This document shows, piece by piece, positions 52,800 through 60,940 of a stretch of 64,000 bases of DNA. Position numbers and translations under genes: made by a program. Source of the DNA: Castellaniella sp049651205 (GTDB lineage: Bacteria > Pseudomonadota > Gammaproteobacteria > Burkholderiales > Burkholderiaceae_B); NCBI RefSeq assembly GCF_049651205.1, contig NZ_JBASBR010000018.1, forward strand, positions 62,001 through 126,000, in the 5' to 3' direction. Numbering within the stretch: the first letter of the stretch is position 1; every line of letters starts with the position of its first letter. A model generated the notes under the pieces. The model saw only the letters and a program-made list of their open reading frames with translations. It searched no databases and had not been told where the DNA came from.

Positions 52800-53621
52800 A
52801 TGGCTGATCATGTGCGTGATTACGTGCTTGCCAGTACTTTGCCGCGCCTGGAGTCCCGAATGCTGTGGCAGAAGATACTGGGTGTGTCGCGTGCGTGGCT
52901 GATTGCGCATGACACCGATCCGCTTTCTACAGAGGCGCAAACAGCCTATCAGGCACTTGAGGCCCGGCGGCTGGCCGGTGAGCCCATGGCCTACATTCTT
53001 GGGTACCGCGAGTTTTGGGGGCGTGATTTTCAGGTGGGCCCCGAAGTGCTTATCCCACGACCTGAAACCGAGCTGCTGGTTGAGCTCGGCTTGCAGTTGC
53101 TGGCCGGGATTGCCTCGCCTGCCGTGCTGGACTTAGGCACCGGCAGCGGTATTGTCGGAGTGTCGATTGCGCTGGATCGCCCCGATGCCCGGGTGACAGC
53201 AACCGATCAAAGTACGGCTGCGCTGAGCATGGCGCAATTGAACGCACGCGCACTGGGGGCATCGCTATTGTTTTCTCCAGGGAATTGGTACGATACCGAG
53301 TTGGGTTTGGAGCGCTATCATTTGATAGTTTCAAATCCGCCTTATATCGACAAACAGGACGTCCATCTGGGGCAGGGCGATCTTCGCTTCGAGCCTCGTG
53401 CGGCACTCACTGACGAAGCCGATGGTCTTGACGCGTTGCGCGCCATTGTGCAGGGGGCGCCCAGGCACTTGCTACCTGGGGCGGCACTCTGTGTCGAGCA
53501 CGGCTGGGATCAGGCGGTTGCAGTACAGCGCCTGTTTGTATCGTGCGGGTTTATCGATGTGGCCACGAAAACTGATCTGGCCGGCATCGAAAGGCTTACC
53601 TGGGGCCGCTGGCCGGCCTGA
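52800..53621 (+). CDS. prmC: Release factor glutamine methyltransferase
   Basis: This SAM-dependent enzyme methylates the GGQ glutamine of release factors. The 273-residue protein has the N-terminal helical domain with GYREFWGRDF, the SAM-binding DLGTGSGIVGVS and the active-site NPPY at N179. The location right after prfA is the classic arrangement. Confidence 0.95.
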   Translation: MADHVRDYVLASTLPRLESRMLWQKILGVSRAWLIAHDTDPLSTEAQTAYQALEARRLAGEPMAYILGYREFWGRDFQVGPEVLIPRPETELLVELGLQLLAGIASPAVLDLGTGSGIVGVSIALDRPDARVTATDQSTAALSMAQLNARALGASLLFSPGNWYDTELGLERYHLIVSNPPYIDKQDVHLGQGDLRFEPRAALTDEADGLDALRAIVQGAPRHLLPGAALCVEHGWDQAVAVQRLFVSCGFIDVATKTDLAGIERLTWGRWPA

Positions 53622-53638
53622 TTTTTATAGAGACCACC

Positions 53639-53980
53639 ATGACCGAAGCAGCACAATCCGAAGTTCTGAACTTTATCCGTGAAACCGTCACCAGCCATCC
53701 GGTGGTGTTGTTCATGAAAGGCACCGCTCAGTTTCCACAATGTGGCTTCTCGGCCCGTGCCATCCAGATCCTCAAAGAAGTTGGCGTCACCAAACTAGTT
53801 ACTGTCAATGTCCTCGAAGACGCCGAAGTGCGCCAGGGCGTCAAGGATTACGCCAATTGGCCCACTATTCCGCAACTTTACGTCAGCGGTGAGTTCATTG
53901 GCGGCACTGACATCCTCAACGAAATGCATGCCAACAACGAACTCGCCCCCGTGCTGAAGGAAGCCGGGGCCATCGAGTGA
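53639..53980 (+). CDS. grxD: Monothiol glutaredoxin (Grx4 type)
   Basis: This 113-residue protein has the monothiol motif CGFS (Cys35 in QCGFSARA), plus WPTIPQLYVSGEFIGGTDI for glutathione binding. Monothiol glutaredoxins of this class coordinate and pass on [2Fe-2S] clusters. The stop overlaps the ubiX start by 4 bases (GTGA). Confidence 0.95.
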   Translation: MTEAAQSEVLNFIRETVTSHPVVLFMKGTAQFPQCGFSARAIQILKEVGVTKLVTVNVLEDAEVRQGVKDYANWPTIPQLYVSGEFIGGTDILNEMHANNELAPVLKEAGAIE

Positions 53981-54561
53981 CACCCAGACGTCGTCTGGTT
54001 GTCGGCATCAGCGGGGCCACCGGGGCACAGTATGCGCTGCGCCTGCTCGGCCTGGCCCGCACCCAGGATGTCGAAACCCATTTGGTGATTTCGCCCTCCG
54101 GGGTGCTCAATATCCGCCACGAACTCGGCCTTGATCGCGCGGCGGTGCATGCGCTGGCCGACCATGTCTATAGCCCGCGCGATGTGGGCGCTACGCTGGC
54201 TAGTGGCAGTTTTGCCACCGCCGGCATGGTGGTGGTGCCGTGTTCCATGCGTACCTTGGCTGCCGTGGCTCACGGGCTGTCCGATAACCTCATCACCCGG
54301 GCGGCCGATGTTACGCTCAAAGAGCGTCGTCGCCTGGTGTTGATGGTGCGCGAGACGCCGTTTAATCTGGCACACTTACGCAACATGACGTCCGTCACCG
54401 AGATGGGGGGTATCATCTTCCCACCCTTGCCGGCGTTTTATATGCGCCCAGCCACACTTGACGACATGATCGATCACACTGTGTGCCGGGTGCTGGATTT
54501 GTTTGATATTCATGTTCCCGGCCCCCGCTGGGAAGGAATGGACCATTCTCTCGACACCTAA
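53977..54561 (+). CDS. ubiX: Flavin prenyltransferase
   Basis: UbiX makes prenylated FMN, the cofactor of the UbiD decarboxylase in ubiquinone synthesis. The 194-residue protein starts at GTG 53977 with RRLVVGISGATGAQYALRLL (flavin loop) and has VVVPCSMRTLAAVAHGLSDNLITRAADVTLKERR. The family pattern is intact. It is translationally coupled to grxD. Confidence 0.94.
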   Translation: MTPRRRLVVGISGATGAQYALRLLGLARTQDVETHLVISPSGVLNIRHELGLDRAAVHALADHVYSPRDVGATLASGSFATAGMVVVPCSMRTLAAVAHGLSDNLITRAADVTLKERRRLVLMVRETPFNLAHLRNMTSVTEMGGIIFPPLPAFYMRPATLDDMIDHTVCRVLDLFDIHVPGPRWEGMDHSLDT

Positions 54562-54566
54562 GTGCC

Positions 54567-55814
54567 ATGATCAAGAAAATCCCGGTAAACCGACTTCGCG
54601 TGGGCATGTATATCCAGGATCTCGGCGGCTCTTTCCTCGACCACTCATTCTGGCGATCCAGCTTTCTGATCACTAATCAGCGCAAACTGCAAAAGCTGCA
54701 AACCTCGCGGCTTGAGTGGGTACTGATTGACTCCGCCCGAGGGGTTGATGTGTTGCCAGAGGACGCGCCAGAACCCGTGGCTATATCCACCGGGCCAGCC
54801 CAGGCGCCATCCGCTGGCGCCGCTGCCCCCGGTAAAGTAGCCAATCGCGGGTCAGCAGCGCCGTCTGTGGCCTCTCAGGCCGGGCAGCAGGCTTTTGACG
54901 ATGCACGCGAAATTCTTGCCGGCTCCAGCGAGCAAGTCCAGCAGTTTTTTTCTGATGCCGAGTTGGGTAATAAGCTAGATCTCAGCCAGGCCCAGGGCCT
55001 GGTGCAGGATATGGCCGATTCCCTCGAGGGTCATCCAGACGCAATCACCAGCCTGGCCCGCATCAAAAAGGCCGATCATTATCTCTATGCGCATTCAGTG
55101 TCTGTGGCTGCCCTGATGACTTCGCTTGCGCGGTCGATGGGGCTGAATGACGAGCACGTGCACATGGCCGGGATGGCCGGATTGCTGCATGACATCGGCA
55201 AGGTTAAAGATCCTGCCGATGAGGGACGCAAGATAGGCCGCCCGACCCAGATGCCACAAGAAATCCAGCGGCGTCACCCGATTATTGGGGCCGAGATATT
55301 GCAGGCTGACACCACTGTGTCGCCCGAGATCATTGCAGCCTGCCGGCATCATCACGAACGCATGGATGGCAAGGGGTTTCCGGATCAGCTGGCAGGCAAG
55401 CAGATTGGCCTGCTTGCCCGTATGGCGGCCATCTGCAATTATTACGATGAGATGACCTCCACCCGCCCGTATCGCACGGGTTGGGATCCAGCTTTCACCT
55501 TGTACAAGATGCTGACCTCCGAGGGCCAGTTTGATATGGATGTGCTGGCGGTATTTGTGCGCGCAGTGGGCCGCTATCCCGTGGGTTCAATCATCAGTCT
55601 CAACAATTGCGAGCTTGGCCTGGTGGTGGCGCAAAACCGTGATACACCCGAGCAGCCGGTTGTGAAGATTTTCTATTCGATTCGCTGGTCTCATGCCATC
55701 CCCGAGCGCCGGGTCAATCTGGCCGATCCCGATTGTGGCAGCTCGGTGCTGCCCGTGCGCCATCCGGTGGATTGGGGGCAGTCGGGTTTGCCGGTGCCGC
55801 CCATTGAAGGCTAA
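54567..55814 (+). CDS. HD-GYP cyclic-di-GMP phosphodiesterase with DUF3391
   Basis: This 415-residue cytosolic protein has an N-terminal DUF3391 domain (KIPVNRLRVGMYIQDLGGSF), an Ala/Pro-rich linker (about residues 70-105) and an HD-GYP domain. The metal site H208-D209 (LLHDIGK) and the second half HHERMDGKGFP are visible; the GYP signature reads GFP, a common variant. It should hydrolyse c-di-GMP. It starts 6 bases after ubiX, so it may be read from the hemA-ubiX block. Confidence 0.9.
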   Translation: MIKKIPVNRLRVGMYIQDLGGSFLDHSFWRSSFLITNQRKLQKLQTSRLEWVLIDSARGVDVLPEDAPEPVAISTGPAQAPSAGAAAPGKVANRGSAAPSVASQAGQQAFDDAREILAGSSEQVQQFFSDAELGNKLDLSQAQGLVQDMADSLEGHPDAITSLARIKKADHYLYAHSVSVAALMTSLARSMGLNDEHVHMAGMAGLLHDIGKVKDPADEGRKIGRPTQMPQEIQRRHPIIGAEILQADTTVSPEIIAACRHHHERMDGKGFPDQLAGKQIGLLARMAAICNYYDEMTSTRPYRTGWDPAFTLYKMLTSEGQFDMDVLAVFVRAVGRYPVGSIISLNNCELGLVVAQNRDTPEQPVVKIFYSIRWSHAIPERRVNLADPDCGSSVLPVRHPVDWGQSGLPVPPIEG

Positions 55815-57037
55815 ACCGCGCGTCCGCGCGGCAGCCAGCGCCAAAACATCCAGGCGGCCATCAGACCAATACCACCAATCGAGACAATACCGGTGGCCAA
55901 AGAGGCTACCGCTGTGAGGCCTGACAGCAGCAGCGGGCCACCACTGCCGCCCAGGTCGGTAATCTGGCGCCACATGCCCAAGAACACCGTACGCCCCTCT
56001 GAGGGTGAGGCATCCGCACCAATGGTCATGATGATGCCTGAGCCAATGCCATTACCAAAGCCCAACACCAGGCACACCACCAGCAGGCTGACAAAGCCGG
56101 TGGTCCAGGGCATGATCAACAGACTTAAGCCCATGATCAGCATGCTGGGAAAAGCCACCCAGAACCGGCCGCGTATATCCATGACTTTACCGGCTGGATA
56201 AAACAGCAGCATGTCGACGGCGCCCATCAGGCCATAAATAAGGGCAGTGGTGGTGGCGTCCAGACCGATGTGGTCGGCCCACAGCGGGATGACGATCTGC
56301 CTGCAGGCCCGCAAGGCCGAGACCAGCGCTGTGGCAACCCCTAGTGTCAACAGGACGTGTGCATGTTTGCGCGCCAGCTGGCGCATGCTGATGCGCGGAG
56401 GCGCAGTAACTTGAGCGGTTTGACGGGGCTCGAGGTCGGGGATAGCCAGTGAAACCAGGCCGGCGCCCAGCATTGAGAGAATCGCTAGCCAGTACGCGCC
56501 TGGCAAGCCTAGCCAGTGAATAAAGGCCGCCCCGATAAAGGGCCCGGCAAACATGCCGATACGCATGATGCCGCCTAGCGTGGACATGGCACGGGCACGA
56601 AGATACAGGGGGACAGCTTCGATCAGGAAGGTTTGGCGCGCCAGCAAAAATACGGCGCTGGACATCCCCACCATGAAAACACCAGTGCCAAACAGCCAGG
56701 GATTGGCGGCCAGCAAACACAGTACCAGCCCCAGCAGGCTGAGTAGGGCGGCACCCACCATCGCCCGGCGCTCGCCGTAGCGTGTGGCCAGGGCCGCAGC
56801 AGGCAAATTGGCCAGCAGAGAACCCACGCCTACTAGTGCCACGATGAATCCGGCCTGTGCAGAACTTGCACCTAGATCGCGGGCGCTGAGTGCCAGGATG
56901 GGGAACACGGCACCTTCGCCCATGCCAAAAAGGAGAGACGGCCCAAAAGCCGGCAATGCAATTTTGCGCAGGCTGAAGGTTTCGGGGGAAGCGGGCACAG
57001 GATGAAAATGCGAAGATGTAATCTGGCATTGTCGCAT
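55811..57037 (-). CDS. MFS transporter
   Basis: This 408-residue protein has twelve hydrophobic segments, with the MFS loop ALATRYGERRAMVG after helix 2. It resembles sugar/drug-efflux MFS proteins of the YajR/YdhP kind; the substrate is unknown. The frame opens further to 57100, but ATG 57037 (MRQCQITSSHF) gives a normal N-terminus. The end overlaps the HD-GYP gene by 4 bases on the other strand. Confidence 0.83.
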   Translation of the reverse strand: MRQCQITSSHFHPVPASPETFSLRKIALPAFGPSLLFGMGEGAVFPILALSARDLGASSAQAGFIVALVGVGSLLANLPAAALATRYGERRAMVGAALLSLLGLVLCLLAANPWLFGTGVFMVGMSSAVFLLARQTFLIEAVPLYLRARAMSTLGGIMRIGMFAGPFIGAAFIHWLGLPGAYWLAILSMLGAGLVSLAIPDLEPRQTAQVTAPPRISMRQLARKHAHVLLTLGVATALVSALRACRQIVIPLWADHIGLDATTTALIYGLMGAVDMLLFYPAGKVMDIRGRFWVAFPSMLIMGLSLLIMPWTTGFVSLLVVCLVLGFGNGIGSGIIMTIGADASPSEGRTVFLGMWRQITDLGGSGGPLLLSGLTAVASLATGIVSIGGIGLMAAWMFWRWLPRGRAV

Positions 57038-57253
57038 ATTAGCTGCAAGCAGCGCAGAAAGAGGGTAATTGCAGCAGAATATTGCGCCAATCCCTCTCAT
57101 AAAGACCCTACTTGGCAGAAAGTTATTACAGAGCGACTCAGCGTTATTACTGATTGCCGCAGATGCGCAATCGGAGGAAAATGCGCCTGCTCTCGCTGTT
57201 TACAAAACAGTACAAATCTCGGGTTTACCATTAACTCTCAGGGGCTCTCTCTC

Positions 57254-58342
57254 ATGCAACGTCGTTCCTTCCTCAAGAAGGCTGCCTTTGGCGTAGCCGC
57301 CGGCGGCACAACCCTAGCCGCACCGGTCTTCGCTCAAGACGCACCCACCATCAACTGGCGCCTGGCTTCCAGTTTCCCTCGTAGCGCTGACGCCATCTAT
57401 TCTGGTGGTGAGCACGTCGCCAAGTACATTTCCGAAGCCACAGACGGCAAATTCCAGATTCGCGCCTTTCCGGGCGGCGAAATTCTGCCGGCACTGGGCG
57501 TACTCGACGGCGTGCAAAACGGCACAGTCGAATGCGGTCACACCGCTTCCTACTACTACTACGGCAAGGATCCTGCCCTGTGTTTCGACGGTGCAGTTCC
57601 GTTTGGCCTGAACACTCGTCAGTACAACGCCTGGATCCGCCACGGTGGTGGCCTCAAGGTGTTGCGCGACCTGTTCGCAAAATTCAACATCGTTAATTTC
57701 CCTTGCGGTTATACGGGCACCCAGATGGGTGGCTGGTTCCGCAAAGAAATCAAAACCGTCGACGACCTCAAAGGTCTCAAGTTCCGTACGGCTGCCTTTG
57801 CCGGTGCCGTGCTGATGCGCCTGGGTGTTGTGCCTCAGCAAATCGCGGGTGGCGATATCTATCCCTCCCTCGAAAAAGGCACCATCGATGCGGCCGAGTG
57901 GATTGGCCCCTACGATGACGAAAAAATGGGCTTCCACCGTGTCGCCCCGTTCTATTATTTCCCGGGCTGGTGGGAAGGCACCCTGCAGGTGTCTCTGTAT
58001 GTCAATAAAGACAAATACGAAGCCCTGCCCAAGCATTACCAGGCCGTCATCGACCAAGCCTCTGCGCTGGCAACCAACACCATGATTGCCACCTACGACG
58101 CCGAGAACCCCAACGCGCTCAAGCGCCTGATTGGCGAGGGTGCAAAACTGCGCGCCTTCCCCAAACCGGTCATGGACGCGTGCTACAAGGCCGCTCAAGA
58201 AACCTACGCCGAACTCTCGGCCAAAGACGCCAACTTCAAGAAGATTCACGACGCCTACATGGGCTTCCGCGACCACGAAATCCCCTGGTTCCGGATTGCC
58301 GAAGGCAGCTTCGATCAATACATGGCGACGGCGGCGAAATAA
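57254..58342 (+). CDS. TRAP transporter substrate-binding protein (TakP/DctP family)
   Basis: This 362-residue periplasmic receptor has a twin-arginine-type signal (MQRRSFLKKAAFGVAAGG, cleaved near VFAQ). It follows the TakP pattern closely: ASSFPRS, FQIRAFPGGEILPALGVLDG, ECGHTASYYYYGKDP, the ligand-binding arginine in GLKFRTAAFAG and VVPQQIAGGDIYPSLEKGTIDAAEW. TakP binds alpha-keto acids such as pyruvate; lactate and related acids are alternatives. The frame from 57002 is not signal-like, so ATG 57254 is used. The small and large permease genes follow. Confidence 0.93.
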   Translation: MQRRSFLKKAAFGVAAGGTTLAAPVFAQDAPTINWRLASSFPRSADAIYSGGEHVAKYISEATDGKFQIRAFPGGEILPALGVLDGVQNGTVECGHTASYYYYGKDPALCFDGAVPFGLNTRQYNAWIRHGGGLKVLRDLFAKFNIVNFPCGYTGTQMGGWFRKEIKTVDDLKGLKFRTAAFAGAVLMRLGVVPQQIAGGDIYPSLEKGTIDAAEWIGPYDDEKMGFHRVAPFYYFPGWWEGTLQVSLYVNKDKYEALPKHYQAVIDQASALATNTMIATYDAENPNALKRLIGEGAKLRAFPKPVMDACYKAAQETYAELSAKDANFKKIHDAYMGFRDHEIPWFRIAEGSFDQYMATAAK

Positions 58343-58362
58343 TCGCCCATCACTTCAGTCAT

Positions 58363-58439
58363 GAGGCCACTTTCTTTCGAAAGTGCCTCTGGCTGGGCCG
58401 TGTTGTCGGTTAGTGCGTCAGCCCCCGCTTGCGGGGGCT
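58363..58439 (+). repeat. Two stem-loops between the TRAP receptor and permease genes
   Basis: Hairpin 1 (58363-58389) pairs GAGGCCACTTTC with GAAAGTGCCTC with one bulge. Hairpin 2 (58420-58439) is a perfect 9-bp stem, AGCCCCCGC-TT-GCGGGGGCT, without a long T-run. They sit in the 139-bp gap and probably allow more receptor than permease to be made, by partial termination or by protecting the receptor mRNA. Confidence 0.6.
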
Positions 58440-58481
58440 TCTGCGCGTCTGGCCTCATCTTCTTTCTTTTTGGCTCTCATC

Positions 58482-59093
58482 ATGAATGCACTCCTTGCCC
58501 TTTCGCGGCTGATTGATGCAATCAATCGTCGCGTGGGCCGGGCTGTGACCTGGTTGATTCTCCTTGCTGTACTGGTCAGCGCCACCAATGCAACGGTGCG
58601 CAAGGTTTTCAATGTCAGTTCCAATGCCTGGCTCGAACTGCAGTGGTATCTGTTTGGCGGCGTCTTTTTGCTCGCTGCCGGGTACACCCTGCTTAAAAAT
58701 GAGCACGTCCGCGTCGACGTGCTGGCCTCCCACCTGTCTCGTCGCACGCAGCTGCTGATTGAAATCTTCGGCGTGGTGTTTTTCCTGTTGCCCATGGCAA
58801 CGCTCATCATGTGGCTGTCCTGGCCATTTTTCATGGATTCTTTCGTCAACTTCGAGCAATCCTCCAATGCTGGCGGCCTGATACGTTGGCCTGCCAAGCT
58901 GTTGATCCCGATCGGGTTTGCCTTGCTGGTGGCCGCCGGGGTCTCACACCTGATCAAGTGTGTGGGTTGTCTGCGCGGTGCGTGTCCTGATCCCCGGGAC
59001 ACCCATGTGGGCAAATCGGCCGAAGAAGAACTGGCCGAAGAAATCGCGCGTGCGGCTGAAGAACGCGAGGCTGCCTCGCACGAGGAGCGCTAA
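58482..59093 (+). CDS. TRAP transporter small permease (DctQ)
   Basis: This 203-residue membrane protein has four hydrophobic segments and the DctQ signature SNAWLELQWYLFGGVFLLAAGYTLLKNEHVRVDVL (about residues 47-80), followed by a highly acidic C-terminal tail (KSAEEELAEEIARAAEEREAASHEE). It couples the receptor to the large permease DctM, which starts 2 bases later. The frame from 58383 is not family-like; ATG 58482 is the start. Confidence 0.9.
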   Translation: MNALLALSRLIDAINRRVGRAVTWLILLAVLVSATNATVRKVFNVSSNAWLELQWYLFGGVFLLAAGYTLLKNEHVRVDVLASHLSRRTQLLIEIFGVVFFLLPMATLIMWLSWPFFMDSFVNFEQSSNAGGLIRWPAKLLIPIGFALLVAAGVSHLIKCVGCLRGACPDPRDTHVGKSAEEELAEEIARAAEEREAASHEER

Positions 59094-59095
59094 CC

Positions 59096-60859
59096 ATGGA
59101 AGCTTTGTTGCTTGCCTATATGGCGCCCATCATGTTTGGCATGTTGGTGGTGTTGTTGCTGCTCGGCTTTCCGGTGGCTTTTTCGCTGGCGGCCAATGGC
59201 ATTTTGTTTGGCCTGGTCGGGATGGATCTGGGCCTGTTGTCGCCCGCATTGTTCCAGGCGCTGCCACAGCGTGTTTTTGGGGTGATGTCCAATGAATCCC
59301 TGCTGGCCGTGCCGTTCTTTACCTTCATGGGGCTGATACTTGAGCGCTCCGGCATGGCCGAAGATCTCCTGGAGACCGTGGGTCAGCTGTTTGGCCCTTT
59401 ACGCGGTGGCCTGGCGATCGCGGTGATTTTGGTGGGGGCCATGCTGGCCGCCACCACCGGGGTGGTTTCTGCGTCGGTGATCTCGATGGGCCTGATCTCC
59501 TTGCCCATCATGCTGCGCTACGGTTACGACCGACGCCTGGCAACAGGTGTGATCGCCGCCTCCGGGACGCTTTCCCAGATCATCCCGCCGTCACTGGTGC
59601 TTATCGTGCTGGCCGACCAATTGGGTCGCTCCATCGGTGATATGTACAAGGGGGCATTTCTGCCGGGCTTTGCCCTCACAGCCATGTACATCCTGTACGT
59701 GGTGGGGATGGCGTTCCTCAAGCCCAAATCCGCACCTGCAATCCCACCCGAAGCCCGTACGTTTGTCGAGCCCAATGGTGGGCACGGTGTGCCTTCTTTG
59801 CTGATTTTGATGGCATTGTCGGTGCTGATCTCCATGGTGGGGGTCGAGTTCCTGCTGGACGATAATCCTCACGTTGATGAGCTGATCGTCACCAGCATCC
59901 TCATCTGGGGTGGTGCGGCCTTTGTGATGGCGGGGCTTAACAAGCTGCTGCGTCTGGGCTTGTTGTCCAAGATTGCAGAGCGCGTCACGTTTGTGATGAT
60001 CCCGCCCTTGGCCCTGATCTTCCTGGTGCTGGGTACGATCTTCATCGGTGTGGCCACCCCAACCGAAGGCGGCGCCATGGGTGCGGTGGGTGCGCTGATC
60101 ATGGCGCTCATCAAGCGCCGGCTTAACTTCAGCCTGTTGCGTCAGGCCATGGATACCACCACCACGCTAACTTGCTTTGTGGTGTTCATCCTGATTGGCT
60201 CCTCTGTGTTCAGCCTGACCTTCCGCGGAGTTAACGGCGATCTCTGGGTAGAGCATCTTCTGACCGGCCTGCCCGGTGGGCAGATGGGCTTCCTGATCGT
60301 TGTCAGCTTGCTCACCTTTGGCCTGGCGTTCTTCCTCGATTTCTTCGAGCTTGCCTTCATTATCGTGCCGCTGATCGGGCCAGTTGCCGACAAAATGGGG
60401 ATTGACCTGATCTGGCTGGGTGTTTTGCTGGCTGTGAACATGCAAACCTCGTTCATGCATCCGCCCTTTGGTTTTGCGCTGTTCTATCTACGTTCGGTGG
60501 CACCCAAAGAGGATTACCGCGACAAGATCACTGGCAAGTTGATTGCCAAGGTCACCACGGGCCAGATCTACTGGGGTTCCATCCCCTTTATCATCATCCA
60601 GGTGATCATGGTGGTGGTTGTGCTGGCGTTCCCGGGTATTGTCACGCACTACAAGGCAGACCGTCCCCAGATCAATGTCGAGAATATCAGTATCGACATG
60701 GGGACTTTCGGCGGCTATGGTACTGGCGGCTATGGCCAGGGTGGCTATGGCGATATCACCAGTACGTTTGGCGGTGGCGATGCCGGTGGCAGCAGTGTCC
60801 CGGCGACACCCGCGCCGTCTACCCCGTCTGATGAAGACTACAACTCCATGTTCAAGTAA
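59096..60859 (+). CDS. TRAP transporter large permease (DctM), with long C-terminal tail
   Basis: This 587-residue sodium-coupled permease has a dozen hydrophobic segments, the DctM start LLGFPVAFSLAANGILFGLVGM and the SQIIPPSLVLIVLADQLGRS motif. It is longer than the usual 430 residues in two ways. A middle insert (about residues 210-300) separates the two halves. A 50-residue polar tail with Gly-Tyr repeats (FGGYGTGGYGQGGYGD) and an Ala/Pro/Ser-rich end follows the last helix. The tail would be cytosolic or periplasmic depending on topology. The operon ends at a strong terminator. Confidence 0.9.
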   Translation: MEALLLAYMAPIMFGMLVVLLLLGFPVAFSLAANGILFGLVGMDLGLLSPALFQALPQRVFGVMSNESLLAVPFFTFMGLILERSGMAEDLLETVGQLFGPLRGGLAIAVILVGAMLAATTGVVSASVISMGLISLPIMLRYGYDRRLATGVIAASGTLSQIIPPSLVLIVLADQLGRSIGDMYKGAFLPGFALTAMYILYVVGMAFLKPKSAPAIPPEARTFVEPNGGHGVPSLLILMALSVLISMVGVEFLLDDNPHVDELIVTSILIWGGAAFVMAGLNKLLRLGLLSKIAERVTFVMIPPLALIFLVLGTIFIGVATPTEGGAMGAVGALIMALIKRRLNFSLLRQAMDTTTTLTCFVVFILIGSSVFSLTFRGVNGDLWVEHLLTGLPGGQMGFLIVVSLLTFGLAFFLDFFELAFIIVPLIGPVADKMGIDLIWLGVLLAVNMQTSFMHPPFGFALFYLRSVAPKEDYRDKITGKLIAKVTTGQIYWGSIPFIIIQVIMVVVVLAFPGIVTHYKADRPQINVENISIDMGTFGGYGTGGYGQGGYGDITSTFGGGDAGGSSVPATPAPSTPSDEDYNSMFK

Positions 60860-60886
60860 GCACGGTTGATCCCTCGCGGATCACCG

Positions 60887-60930
60887 ACACCCCCTGCACC
60901 GGATATCTCTGGTGCAGGGGGTGTTTTTTT
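60887..60930 (+). terminator. Intrinsic terminator of the TRAP operon
   Basis: A perfect 14-bp stem (ACACCCCCTGCACC / GGTGCAGGGGGTGT) with a 10-base loop is followed by a T-run. It starts 28 bases after the DctM stop. Confidence 0.9.
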
Positions 60931-60940
60931 GTCTGTGATA

